This document shows, in pieces, positions 1 through 11,063 of a stretch of DNA of 64,000 bases. A program made the translations under genes and the position numbers. The stretch is from Brasenia schreberi (Eukaryota; Streptophyta; Magnoliopsida; Nymphaeales; Cabombaceae): the NCBI GenBank assembly GCA_036023115.1, contig JAYKKT010000059.1, positions 2,832,001 through 2,896,000 of the forward strand, read 5' to 3'. A model generated the notes under the pieces. The model was not told the origin of the DNA. It saw nothing but the letters and a program-made list of their open reading frames with translations, and ran no database searches. How positions within the stretch are numbered: position 1 is the stretch's first letter; each line of letters begins with the position of its first letter.

Positions 1-774
1 TCTATCTCTCAGGTTCCTTCGCTCCCAGGACTCCACACACTGGATGAAGTTGTAGAGCTCTCCCCCCCCCTCTCGTTCTTTTTCTTCCAGATTTGAGGAC
101 AACGGATGCAGTTTTGTGTCTCCATCTCCATGCTCTCTCTCCCTCTCTCCAAGTAAAATAAAGAACTGCAAGAAGCCAAAGAGGGACTGCATGCTAGTTC
201 AAGAACAGGACATATGAAGAATCCATTTCAGAGAAAATCCTATTAAGAACACAGTGCGCAACCAGAACACCACATTCAGATTTCTCCATGAGAAAACATT
301 ACTCTCCAAAGTGAGAGAGATACCTTGAACGTTCTTCTCAATGGCCTCAATGACTCCTGAGAGGTCGAGCTGGGGTAAGCAGCAAAACGAATCTAGTGTC
401 ATTTGTGGGTTCCTTCTAAAAGCAGGTTCCTGAAATCCAGATCCTCACACATTGTATCTGACGATGAAATGCTATGTCACAAGCTCTATCAACTTAAATG
501 TACTTTATAGTTTTATTTTTCAGACAACGGAAAGTTGAATGGTTCATTTCATGGAAAAAATATGCCCTGGAAAAGCTTAAACTGTTGTATTTTGTTGAAA
601 TAAGTGCGTGAAGAAAGAATTAAATGAAGTTGTACGCGCTTTAGTGGCTACTCTTTACGTTTAAACATGTTTGAGGTTTCCTCTATTTCTGTTTCACACC
701 AGCGATTACTTGCATTGTGATTATTTAACTGTGGGCTGAGGTTTTCTCTATATCTGTTTGATGTACTCCTGTAG

Positions 775-1375
775 AGCTTTGAAGCTTTGAACCAAAGGGC
801 TGTTGCTGTAGTGGTAGATCCGATCCAAAGTGTGAAGGGGAAGGTTGCAATCCACAGACTATGATGCTTGGTCAAGAACCAAGGCAGACAACATCCAATC
901 TGGGGCATCTAAACAAACCATCCATTCAAGTGTGTTACTCAAAGCCCTTTTTCTTTTCTGGCATCCATCTGATTACTATTTTTTGGAAGCAGTTATTTTG
1001 CACTTTCCACTTTTTTTTTTTACTGCTTCTGACCTGTCTTTATTGGTCCTCTTTAGGCATTGATCCATGGGTTGAACCGGCATTACTATTCCATAGCCAT
1101 TAATTACAGGAAGAATGAACTTGAGGAGAAGATGTTGCTTAACCTTCACAAGAAGAAATGGACTGATGGTTTGACACTTCAGCATTTTGATACACATTCC
1201 AAAACTAATGAACAAAGCAGTACAGGAGGAAGATGAGTTGCCACCGGAAAAGCTTGTGATAGCAAACATTGGCCGGCAGGATGCCAAGAAACATCTAGAA
1301 GAGCACGTTTCCAACTTGATGTCGTTAAATATTGTGCAGACGCTGGGAACGATGCTGGACACAGTCGTATTCTAG
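775..1375 (+). pseudogene. RPN11: Truncated RPN11 (26S proteasome lid deubiquitinase) pseudogene
   Basis: Three blocks match the C-terminal half of the proteasome subunit RPN11/PSMD14, the JAMM metalloprotease that removes ubiquitin chains at the 26S lid. Block 1 (775 to about 851) follows a good acceptor and reads [19 protein letters not shown]. Block 2 (852-929) reads [19 protein letters not shown] and ends at a GT donor. Block 3 (1057-1375) follows an AG acceptor and ends with QTLGTMLDTVVF and a stop, the normal C-terminus of the family. The first half with the zinc-binding JAMM residues is absent upstream. About seven codons are missing between blocks 1 and 2. A roughly 41-nt deletion near 1212 removes the segment before [12 protein letters not shown] and shifts frame. 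The intron is retained, so this is a decayed genomic duplicate rather than a processed copy. Confidence 0.85.
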
Positions 1376-2675
1376 TGAAGAAGATGAGAGTATTCATTTA
1401 TTTTTTCATATGGGTTCGAGGCCAAGAATCTTGCGCATTTCCTCGGTCAGCCCAAGAAGGGAAAACCGGTGTCTTTGTCGGCATTTCTTGCTCATGCACG
1501 TCTATCAGCGTAAGTTCCATGTACTTTCCTATTTCGACTACTTGTCCATCTCAGTTACAATTGTATTTTGTGGAAGCAATCATGAATCTTTAATCATTTC
1601 AAAACTATTAATTTTAATAGGATGAAATATTTCTGTTTGTAATATTTGAATTCGCTTGTTTACTACGAACTCGTTGCACTGTGTTTCCTGATTGGGTTAG
1701 GGTCCTCTGTATACAATCTCGGTTAAAATTTGCTTGTTTTCTATGCATCCATGTTTCACCATGTTCATTGGGGTTCATTGGATCCAATTGTCATCGCTTG
1801 TTCGCCGGGTTAGAACGGAAGTTTGTTTGTCGTGCAAGTCCGATTTTAAGGGCTAAGCCAGACATACCATTAGTGAAGATACACCACTAAATCGTCGATC
1901 AGAAGCCTTTTCTAGATCAGTATTAGCAACACAATCGCAATGGCATGTAACTCCACAGAGAGACTATGCAATTGTTAATTTATTATGAAGTTGTATTAGA
2001 GGTTCCTCCTTCATCGCTTATGATTATTAGTGCATTTGGTTCATTCGTTCTAGAGGTCTCAAGGCAATCCGGGGCCTGCGCGGCCGGCCAACCTCAGCCC
2101 CTCGGGCCAGGTGCAGTTTGAGATCTCTACTTAGTTGATGCATTACAACAGGACAAAGTTCTGCAGATCGGATAAAGATCCGTTAACTATAATCCCGTAC
2201 CGTTAAAAAATTGTGAGCAATTTCAAGAGATCACATGCCATGATTCCTTTCCACGTGCGCAGAAGGCCGTCACATGGTTCTCTGTCCCACGCGCTGAAAG
2301 ACCTCTCACGTGCCAGTTTTAAAGACGATAGGCGGGTGTATGCCAAGAAATGTATAAGTGACTATGATGTTGATTGATGCAGATGACGATGGTGATGAGA
2401 TTGTCATGACGATAACAATTCAAACTAAAGCCATGGCCATAGATACCGCAGAAGCTGGTTTTCAACTTGCAAACGTTTTGATGTCATCATGATGGTGATG
2501 GGTGGTCATGATAGTGAACTCTGAATCCATGACCATAGATGCAAAAGCATGAATGGGTGCCATCCATCATCACTCACTTTAGTCTGTGACGCACAAGCAT
2601 ACAAACTATGATAAAGGGATCATACCAAAATGGTATACTCTTTTGTCTGCAGTAAGACTATTCAGTGACGAGAAG
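1376..2675. other. Gene-free stretch right of the RPN11 pseudogene
   Basis: No convincing coding exon is visible. A short GC-rich patch (about 2068-2105) stands out from the AT-rich surroundings, and 2370-2520 holds degenerate GATGATG-type sequence. Confidence 0.4.
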
Positions 2676-2830
2676 ATGATGCAGGTTCCTACTGCGCATA
2701 GGAAAATGTAACCAAGTTCATGAATTCCGAAATTACCTATGCTTGAGATCATGAACTTGAGCAGCAGCCAGACCGATTCATGGGCTAGGTGAGTCCGCTA
2801 CCACACCAGTGATCCCAAAAAACACGGAGA
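2676..2830 (+). repeat. 155-bp direct repeat, copy 1, with internal hairpin
   Basis: Nearly identical to 3008-3161. The copy begins ATGATGCAGGTTCC and ends AACACGGAGA. Inside it CAAGTTCATGA and TCATGAACTTG form an 11-bp inverted repeat around a loop of about 26 nt. Confidence 0.9.
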
Positions 2831-3007
2831 TCGATACAATCTCTTCCAGATCTTCAATAAAGCATATGAATGCCTCACCTGCACTTACATTACACATAAT
2901 TGAACCTCTGCCATTCACTGGAGCAGTAGAGTTTCCCCCAAGTGATTCAATGCCAATGTAAGAAAAGCCTCCATTTACCTTACATTTTCTTTCATCAAAG
3001 CAAGAAA

Positions 3008-3161
3008 ATGATGCAGGTTCCTACTGCGCATAGGAAAATGCAACCAAGTTCATGAATTCCGAATTACCTATGCTTGAGATCATGAACTTGAGCAGCAGCC
3101 AGACCGAATCATGGGCTAGGTGAGTCCGCTACCACACCAGTGATCCCAAAAAACACGGAGA
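3008..3161 (+). repeat. 155-bp direct repeat, copy 2
   Basis: Second copy of 2676-2830, one base shorter with only a few substitutions, in the same orientation and about 177 bp downstream. It keeps the same internal inverted repeat. The intervening 2831-3007 is not repeated. Confidence 0.9.
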
Positions 3162-3676
3162 ATTCATGTAATGGACCCCATACTTTATAGTATAGGAAAA
3201 GACTTAATTATTATTATTGTTGTTAACGCTATTTTGTTTAATTAAGCAGGCAATGCCTTTGATCGGTGCAGATTCCTAATTCCAAAACCAAGAAATCTCA
3301 CAGAGCCATTCATTCCTCTTGATTCCCCGGAAAAGAGATGCCTGTGGAGAAGTGAGCCAACCCACGTTGGCTGTGTTGCCTCAATGCATGTTATGTCATC
3401 ATCATTATATCACCCATTTCATACAAGAAATCATCATGTCATATCATGTCACTGTCTTATATATATATATTCCAAGTAAAAAGATGAAAATTAACCGTAT
3501 ATATATATAAATATATAAAGAGAGAGAGGGGGTATGATTTCTTTTTTTTTATTTGTTAATTTATTTTTATGGTTGTGATGAAAAGAGGGAGATTACTGTA
3601 ACAGCAGTTTCCATTGCTGATCTAAAACAAAGAAACTACGTTTTTTCTTTGGTTTCGAATCTAAAATTCACAAAGA
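3162..3676. other. AT-rich spacer downstream of the glutaredoxin gene
   Basis: Contains short TA microsatellites near 3455-3520 and AT-rich sequence. It is the likely 3' flank of the minus-strand glutaredoxin gene. No gene seen. Confidence 0.4.
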
Positions 3677-4372
3677 TTAGGAGCAACAATGAGGGCACCT
3701 GGTCAACCCATTCTCATTGCAATTGGAGCAAGATCTGAAGCCGCCGTTCTCGGTGTAGCACTTGTGGCTACCATCGCACTCGGAGCAGAGGACGAACCTC
3801 AGGCCGCCACAGCACTCGCAGACGGGGCCGGCCTCCGGCAACCCCTCGAGCCGCCGCTTAAGCTCCCCAGACTCATGAAGCTGCCGTATTTCATCCGCGC
3901 CGCCGACGTACCTGCCGCCAATAAACACCCTCGGGAGGCTTAGTCTCCGGCCGAGAATCGATTCCAATTCGCGCAAGAATCCGGCGTCCATGGAGACATC
4001 TCGCTCGTCGACGGGTACTCGGAACCCTTTTAGGATTGATTGGACGCTTCGGCAATCCTCGAAAGTCTTGCGCACGACCCTCAGGCTGGTGAAGTAGAGG
4101 ACAATCTTCTTCTCTCCGGCTTTTGCGGGGGTCGTCTCGGGAAGAGGGTGGTCTCCATCTTCGCTTGTGATGGAGAATGACGCCGGAAGGGAGTTCTGGC
4201 GGGCGATGGAGGACGAGATTCGAAGTGGGGAGGGGTCGGTCCGGTGGACGACGATGGTTGTTCGCGGGGAATCGTCTCTGCAGAGGGTCTGAACGTCCTT
4301 GAAGGTGGAGAAGGAGAGCGAGGTGTCCAACTGGAATCTCCGGCGACCTGGTTTTCCCCTCGGCTGCCACAT
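3677..4372 (-). CDS. Plant glutaredoxin-domain protein with C-terminal cysteine-rich zinc-binding tail
   Basis: A single uninterrupted 231-residue frame. Residues 88-185 form a glutaredoxin fold beginning KIVLYFTSLRVVRKTFEDC. The glutathione-side loop LPRVFIGGRYVGGADEI lies at 146-162, with the expected proline at 147 and GG at 157-158. The classical CPYC or CCxC active site is missing; the equivalent segment reads TSLRVVRKTF with a single Cys at 107. The tail (185-230) has CxxC-type pairs at 185/188, 196/199, 215/218 and 226/229, which looks zinc-binding. This is the arrangement of the plant At5g39865-like glutaredoxin family, usually intronless and of poorly known function. The N-terminal 80 residues are basic and Ser/Pro-rich. 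The start is the first ATG of the frame. The loss of the CxxC argues against ordinary disulfide reductase activity. Confidence 0.9.
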   Translation of the reverse strand: MWQPRGKPGRRRFQLDTSLSFSTFKDVQTLCRDDSPRTTIVVHRTDPSPLRISSSIARQNSLPASFSITSEDGDHPLPETTPAKAGEKKIVLYFTSLRVVRKTFEDCRSVQSILKGFRVPVDERDVSMDAGFLRELESILGRRLSLPRVFIGGRYVGGADEIRQLHESGELKRRLEGLPEAGPVCECCGGLRFVLCSECDGSHKCYTENGGFRSCSNCNENGLTRCPHCCS

Positions 4373-5918
4373 CGAGAAGGCGGCGAAAAGATTGAGAAAT
4401 GGAAAATGGATTGTCGCAAGGAACGTTTCACTCTCTCTCTCTCCTCTCTCTTTTCCCGTTTAATGGGAGGCAGCGCCAGATTGCAGGAACTAGAAAACCG
4501 GACTCTCTCTCTCATGGAATAGAGAGGAGTTGGAGTTCCTTTTTGTGTTCATCTGTTTTCTCATCCACTACTTTGTAGAATTGGTCTGTCTTTCTCTCTC
4601 ACACACACACGCACGCAAACACACACAATTTCTCTCTAGAACAGGAACAGGATTTATGAGGAAGGGAGAGAGGGTTGTTAAATTTGTTGGGAACCCTTTC
4701 CTATTCTTCACCCTAGCTTTTCTATCCCGGTCAAAGGTGCCATCTTGTCTTATTCTAATACAATCAAGTGTTAATATAAGACCAATTGTTTGTCCTTGGC
4801 TTTCTAATGGTAGAAAGGAATAATTCTTTATAGAAGTTAATTGTTTAGTGATTCCTTTTTGTAGTGGTTTATTCCATCCTCTAAGAGTACTGAATTCCTT
4901 CATTTGCCAGCTAGAATTTAGCACCCTTGAGGGGATTAAGCAAGTAGCTAGGTGGATTATGTAACGAGGAGCACGTACATCTGCCAAACTAGCCGATGAA
5001 CCAATCAAATCGCTGCTTGTGTTTGGCATATTTAGAGAGCGTACGATTAAATGCCTTGAGAGTCCAATTATCACAATTTCGTACCTAATAGAAAAAAGTA
5101 AGATTATACGATTCTGTAATTTAACAACTAAAACTGCCACCCTCACCGTCAAACACTCTCTTTGGGAATACTGCTTGTCTTCGTGAGCTGCTACTTAATT
5201 TATAAGACCCAATTTGAGCTTGGTTCGTGTTTGTGTTTGTTTGAGCTCACATTGAAGCAGAACATCTCGGTAATGCCCAGCGAAGCAATCTCGGTTCACT
5301 TGTAAATGACCTACTGTGAAGCTGAAGATCCGAACTGTGTAAAAAGATCTACACGAGATTATGAGAAGATGAACAGTTCAAGAACTAATTTCCTTTTTGG
5401 GCGAGCTTCATAGAGAAAAGTCGAGCACAAACCAGACAGCAACAAGCTGAACCGAACCAATCTACAAACATCTTTGTTCGTTTACCATCCCCAACGAGGA
5501 GATACACATCAAGAATCTCACTCAAATATTAAAACAATGCATAATATAGTAAGCATTTAAATTAGCTGGTTGGATTTTTTTTAAAAACAGAGGCAGAAGC
5601 CTAATGCACATACACACATATGCACCACCAGGGGAATGAAACATGTTACTGTAGCATGGGAGTGAACAGTGGCAGACCTACTTTAGGATGAGGTGAGACA
5701 TGGGCATCACTTGAAATGTCAAAAATTCATGACTTGAAATATAAGTGTGCCTCACCCCCAAAAAAACTCCTCCATCTATCATTGTTTGAAATATCTAACC
5801 AAATACGAAGATAAGTCAGTTATCTTGGACGGAAGAACACTTCTTTCACAGCTTCTTAGAATAATTTAAATATTTTTGATAAAAAAATGTGCTTTCTTAA
5901 ACGTATTTATATAATCAA
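4373..5918. other. Upstream region of the glutaredoxin gene and spacer
   Basis: Holds CT-rich tracts (4430-4455, 4500-4510, 4590-4640) that probably lie in the promoter or 5' UTR of the minus-strand gene. A 195-codon minus-strand frame at 4568-5152 matches no family I recognise and is not called. Confidence 0.4.
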
Positions 5919-6047
5919 AGGCTTGGTTGGCTCAAGCAGTTTGACACTTGTTTCCCTTAAGCAAGGTCTGGGGTTCAAATCTCGTGAACAGAGAAAGCCA
6001 GTATTGGAAGAGCTTTAACCCTATAGTGCACTAGATCAAAAAAATAT
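5919..6047 (+). mobile_element. tRNA-derived SINE-like element
   Basis: Has a tRNA-type A box (TTGGCTCAAGC near 5926) and a B box (GGGTTCAAATCTCG near 5971), spaced as in an RNA polymerase III promoter, then an unrelated body ending in an A-run. No clear target-site duplication was found, so the ends are approximate. Confidence 0.55.
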
Positions 6048-6077
6048 TATATGAATAGCAAAATGTTAGACAAAATA

Positions 6078-6200
6078 CACCCATAATAACATTAGCTCAA
6101 TGGCAGGGTGCTCTTGTGCTGTTACTGCTGATGGGGAGTTCGACTCCCAGTGTGTGAGTTAGGCTTCGGCCTCTTCTTGAATTCCTCCCCCCCCCAAAAA
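6078..6200 (+). mobile_element. Complete tRNA-derived SINE with 17-bp target-site duplication
   Basis: The 123-bp unit starts with a tRNA-like head: A box TAGCTCAATGGCAGGG near 6093 and B box GGAGTTCGACTCCC near 6136. It ends in a C-run followed by an A-run. It is flanked by a perfect duplication of AAATGTTAGACAAAATA at 6061-6077 and 6201-6217, the signature of target-primed reverse transcription by LINE machinery. The perfect duplication suggests a young insertion. Confidence 0.85.
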
Positions 6201-6217
6201 AAATGTTAGACAAAATA

Positions 6218-7905
6218 ATGATCATATTTATGCGGATGCTGTCTTTAGTTCCTTTTGGTGCATAGCACTTCTCCAACCTACCTATATATAATGCATATAG
6301 GAGGGAAAAACAGAGGAGAAAAGTAGATATAGTTGAAGACATTATTGAAGCCCAATAAAAGACTCTCTTGGTAGCACATGCTCAAACAAAGCCTCTAAAT
6401 TTCAGGCTTACTGTAGCACATGCACTTGTATAATTATGATGATGTGTGTGTGCATGCATGCACGCACATGTGTGTTTGAGAGAGAGAGTCTTGGTTGCAA
6501 TTAACTTTGCCTGTATAAGCTATTCAACCATCACTATTGACAGCTATTAGAATTAATTTGTTTTATTAATTACGATAAATGAGAACATTTAATAGTTTGC
6601 TAAGTATCAGAAGCTATAGGGAGTTGAATATGCTTGCTGCTTGCTGGTGCTAGATACCATTGTCTGTTTGATCTGAGTTAGCATATGGCTGATACCAGCC
6701 CTCAACAATGTTGAGTAAATATAAATCTCGTCTTGTTTAGAACCAAACCTAAATCTGAGCCCACTTGACATTTAGCACAAACCGTCTCGACCTGTATTCG
6801 TTTTGATTTATTGGAAATAAACATTTTTCTAAAGTCTGGCTTCTCAAAGAAACTATTCAAAATTCGGGTCGTGTTCAAGATTTGATAAGTCCGGTAGCCA
6901 TGTTCACCGGAAGCATACACGAGAAGCAGGTGTATATAAACTAATATATCATAACCGGTGTATCCCACTTACCTCCTCACCTTTCCTCCTCAGCGAATGA
7001 ATGGTGAGGAACTGTAAAAAGATACTTTTTTTTTACTCTGTATCTACTTTTTTTAAAAGTTCAACAAAAAAAATCACCTTTTTAATGGATGTTCTTTTGA
7101 AATTCACACCATTGATGATGTGCTAGCTTGCTTTTGCTTATAACCAGCTCGCTTACACCAATTTTCCTATACATATATTTGTATATATTTATATATAATA
7201 ATAATATATAATCTTGCATAAGCATTTTCACTATTCGATCTTTGAAATGAGCGGTTGAAGTGATAAAATAAAAAGCATACAAGTAGTTTTAATTAAAATC
7301 TCTAAATCGATCGTGTCAATTAAACGGTGAAAATATTTATCCAGATTAAGTTGAGTACCGAGAGAATATAATCTTTCACTCCAACACCAACAAACACATA
7401 CAAGACTAAACAATAATACTCCTACAACAAACACTCCAACCCCAACACCACAAACACAACTCCCATAATCCTTTTGTATTTTCCATAGTTTGAACTGGAT
7501 TGCCTTCCATAAACGCAACTTCCATATGCGTTCTGTTCACCAATCGATCACAAGGGAAATATCAGTAAATACACTGTGAGGAAGTCATTTTTTGTCCCAG
7601 ATTTACATTTAAGATGAGCCGTTTTTCTCATCATTTGGTTTTCTCGTGTAGGCATAATAGTCGAACCACCTAACTCGTGCTTTCCCTTCTCATTAAGAAA
7701 GAAAAAATAACCTGTTATCTGCTTCGATAAAAAAGGACTGAACGAATAGGCATTTCAAAAAAGGTTTGTAGAATAAAAAAGGAACAACGTTCATTGATCC
7801 AATACTGAAACTAACCCCTCCCCCCCTCTCTCTCCATTCACACACGCGTGCGCGCACACAAACAAGCACAAAAGGTCGAAGGCAGTCCACTAACATAACC
7901 AACGA

Positions 7906-7999
<94 letters not shown>

Positions 8000-8391
8000 A
8001 TTGAATCCGCCTAAATGAGCTCAGTGAAGTTGAATGGTGCGGTAATACATTATTTGACAAAGGCAAGTTCTGGGGTTTTATAAGCCTATCAGCAAACCTT
8101 TTATGCCACAATTTCTTCAAGCGGCTATAGGTCCACAAAACCATGAAACAAACCTTCTATGAAAGAACGCCATGTAAGCTGAGATAACTTCTCAATCAAA
8201 TGATGGGAGAACATGTTTCCCCTCTGGTGGATGATCACCATACAGAAGCATCAGCTCTTGCTATGAGATATCAATGCCTAATTTTATTCCATGAGACATC
8301 CAAAGCTCAACCCAGTGCCCAAATAATGCATTATACAGAAACTGAACAAATATAGAAAATACGTGTTGGTTTTACAGCATGGGAACAAGAA
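6218..8391. other. Intergenic region and 3' flank of NPH3
   Basis: AT-rich DNA with no convincing exon. The right end (8150-8391) is the probable 3' UTR of the minus-strand NPH3 gene. Near 7640-7690 on the minus strand a B-box-like GGTTCGACTAT hints at another SINE remnant. Confidence 0.4.
7909..7997. repeat. (AT)n microsatellite, about 44 units
   Basis: Uninterrupted alternating AT over 89 bp. It is self-complementary and likely polymorphic. Confidence 0.95.
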
Positions 8392-11063
8392 TCAGGAAAC
8401 AGAGTTGCGCCACCTCCGAAGTGTCTTTTTGGGTTGATCGGTTTGAACGGGAACCTGACTTTCATTCTCAGGTGCATTGGCGGCTGATGTCTTGGTCAAC
8501 TTGCCTAGTTTCTTCCATCCAGTTGCCCATCCCAAGGATGATGACGATGATTGCTTTTGTCTTGCCATCTTCTCAAATTGCTTTTGAAGGTTCTCCATGT
8601 CTGTTTGAAGTTCCCTGTACTTGGCCTTCATGCTATCGAGCTCAAATTTGAGGGTGTTGATGTCCTTCTTTGCTGCAGCCCACCCTTCTTGGAAAGATTG
8701 TGGTGTGCCGTCGAGAAGATTTCTTCTCGTTGGGACTGAGGGCACATGGTGCAAATCCACGCCATCTTTCATGGAGCTTGCAGACAGGGCACTGTTCATC
8801 TTAATTTGCTCTGAAAAGAGTACCTGAACAACAACCCTCAGTGGTAACCTCTCGTTCTGTGCAGCATGCAGGCACGCATCGATTGAGAGCTTCTGGCAAT
8901 CCATTACCCGACATAGTCGCTTTCTTTCATGCTCTGTCAGCATTGGATGCGCCTGGTGCATCAGCAAGGCTATAGCTTAGTAGAAATATTTTATAATCGC
9001 ATGGTTATAAATGTGATGTTGCAATTTTTCTCCGATGATTTCAGATCAGTGAATGAATTGATCTTGGTAACTTGCAATAGTTTCGGAGATCTGACTTAAA
9101 TGAGATTGTCCTCATCCAATTAGTTAAACATATTTAAATATAGCAAAATGAATGGCAAATCTTGAATTGATTCAGATATAATTTGATCATTGTGCGTGTC
9201 TGTGTGTGCAGGTATTCGTGTGTTTTGTCTGTGTTGATGGGAGCTATGTATGGCACATTGGAGAGTAATTCATGGTTTCCTAAAAACTGTATAGTTGCTT
9301 GGGTAAGTTTGGAGAAGAGAATACCTTAAGATAGGAGTCGATGGCTCTATAGAGTCCATCATCACAACTCCTTGCCGATTCTGGCAAGGCTTCTGCTAAC
9401 ACCATAAATTTGGTTAAGGACAGGTTCTTGTCTCTGGACACCTCTGTTAGATAGCTATCCACAAGCCTTGTAACCTTTATCTTGGCATTGCTTCCAGCTG
9501 GGTGCGGAATTGGGGCAGCTTCGTAGCCACCATGCTTCTCATTAAAGGAATGGTTGCCGGGGCTGGAGTGCTCAGTCTGCTCCTGTACAAGGAAGTGCTC
9601 AAGCAGCCTCTGGACGAGGTCAATGTCGTAGACGGTTTCACCCTTGTTGTAGCAAGGGATCAGGAGGTCCGAGAGTTTGGCTTGCTCAAACTGCATTCCC
9701 ACCCTCTTCTCTAATTCAGTAATTAATGCAGGTGCAACTTTAACATGTTTGCCATTCTCAGAAGCCTAAGAAGGAAGCTGCATGAGACACTGTCCTTCTG
9801 TGGTGGACTTATGCTGATGAGGCTCTCAATGATCATCCTTTTATCTTTAGCTTGAAGACTTGAAGTGTCATCTCTAGTTCCAGCCACAATCATATGAAGT
9901 CCACCTTTACAGCTACCACCACCACTACTACTACTACTGTTACTGTTACCGCAGTTGCTTGCTTCATCTCCTGGGATTGCTGTGTCATTTATCAATCCTG
10001 GTAGCCACTTAGTTGCATAATGCATTATTCCAGCACCAATCAATTCAAACCTCATACCCTTTACCTTAATGGCAGTAATGACTTAACAAAGTGATCAATC
10101 CTAAGGATTGAAACATCTTCAAACCACCAATCAGAAGGGACCTGCTGATTCCTAGTAGGACTTGAATCCTTCATGTCATTCCATTTTGGGCTTGAAACTT
10201 TGGGGTCTTCCAGTATATGGCCACTTTATTCCTTTTGATTAGCACAAGCTTTCCAAGCTATGGACTCACTGCATCTTCGAACAATTTGAAGGTTCTCAGC
10301 CCATGGTGAGAGCTTCTCACAGCTTTTCAACACTACTATGGAGTCTCTCCATGAAGAGAAAACCACATAGCTGAGAAAGGCTTCTGTCTTGAATATAAGG
10401 TTGCCTTCTAGGTCCTCAGTCATTTCAAGGTACTCAGCAGCACATCTTAGGCCAGAGATATTGCCTGCTGTTAAATCAACAGCAATTCCATAGCAGAACT
10501 TTATTGCAAGTTCAAAAGCCTCATAGGCCCACCAGGTAGATCATCCATGACTATCTTATTCAAGTCAAGGTCTCGGAGAATCATACATGATTCTGTTCAG
10601 CTTTCCACTTCGAGACAATAGTGGATACTGCATGTTGGTTCATCATTATTCATTACAACCAATCATTCTCTTAGCCTCCCTCTCTGGTACCATGATACCG
10701 AGACAATAGCTACCACTAACAACGGTAACACATACGCACCTTGTGAAGGTGGAAGTTGATGCCTCCCACTTGAACCAGCGGATCACTTGGAATGTCAGTG
10801 GCAACATACCTTCACCAATGCCAAAATTCAGATATAAACTGTGGTTAGTGCCGCAAGCTTTCAGAATAGATGCTTGCAATTCTTGCTTATGTATTTAGAC
10901 GTTAAAGAAAACTCAGAAGCTAAATTTATGAAAAGGAGTACCAAGATTGGTCTCTCCTCTGGAATCCATCGATCTTCAGACCATGTTTGGTGAGACTCAA
11001 CAGGCCGTTGTTGTAATCTCGGCTTCCGACCTGCTCAGCTTCTTCATACTCCCACGCAGACAT
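8392..11063 (-). CDS. NPH3: NPH3, phototropin-interacting BTB/NPH3 scaffold; exon 3 frame-disrupted
   Basis: Four exons: 11063-10942, 10809-10740, 10627-9325, 8952-8392, with GT-AG junctions. Exons 1-2 join in phase to read ...RRDQSWYVATDIPSDPLVQ, the N-terminus and start of the BTB domain of NON-PHOTOTROPIC HYPOCOTYL 3. Exon 3 starts YPLLSRSGKLNRIMYDS and holds the rest of the BTB domain and most of the NPH3 domain (WWFEDVSILRIDHF, MRFELIGAGIMHYATKWLP, KRVGMQFEQAKLSDLLIP). Exon 4 has AHPMLTEHERKRLCRVMDC, the plant coiled coil, and the C-terminal RRWRNSVS, whose antepenultimate Ser is the known light-regulated 14-3-3 site. NPH3 links phot1 to auxin redistribution at the plasma membrane and acts as a CUL3 adaptor. 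Exon 3 is broken near 10575, 10528, 10231, 10200, 10083 and 9740, mostly one-base losses in G or C runs. The family frame implies about 686 residues, against about 746 in Arabidopsis. Either a recent pseudogene or local consensus errors. Confidence 0.88.

Noticed and set aside
324..369. A 46-bp minus-strand exon-like piece (LDLSGVIEAIEKNVQ) with good acceptor and donor
   Set aside because: Too short, no family recognised, and the neighbouring exons would lie outside or are not evident.
976..1362. A 128-codon minus-strand frame
   Set aside because: Antisense of the RPN11 pseudogene.
4568..5152. A 195-codon minus-strand open frame
   Set aside because: No recognisable domain, low-complexity ends from CA/GT repeats, no splice or promoter support. 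Organellar origin was considered but I could not match it to any organelle gene.
7890..8144. Frame with a long Tyr-Ile repeat
   Set aside because: Produced by the (AT)n microsatellite.
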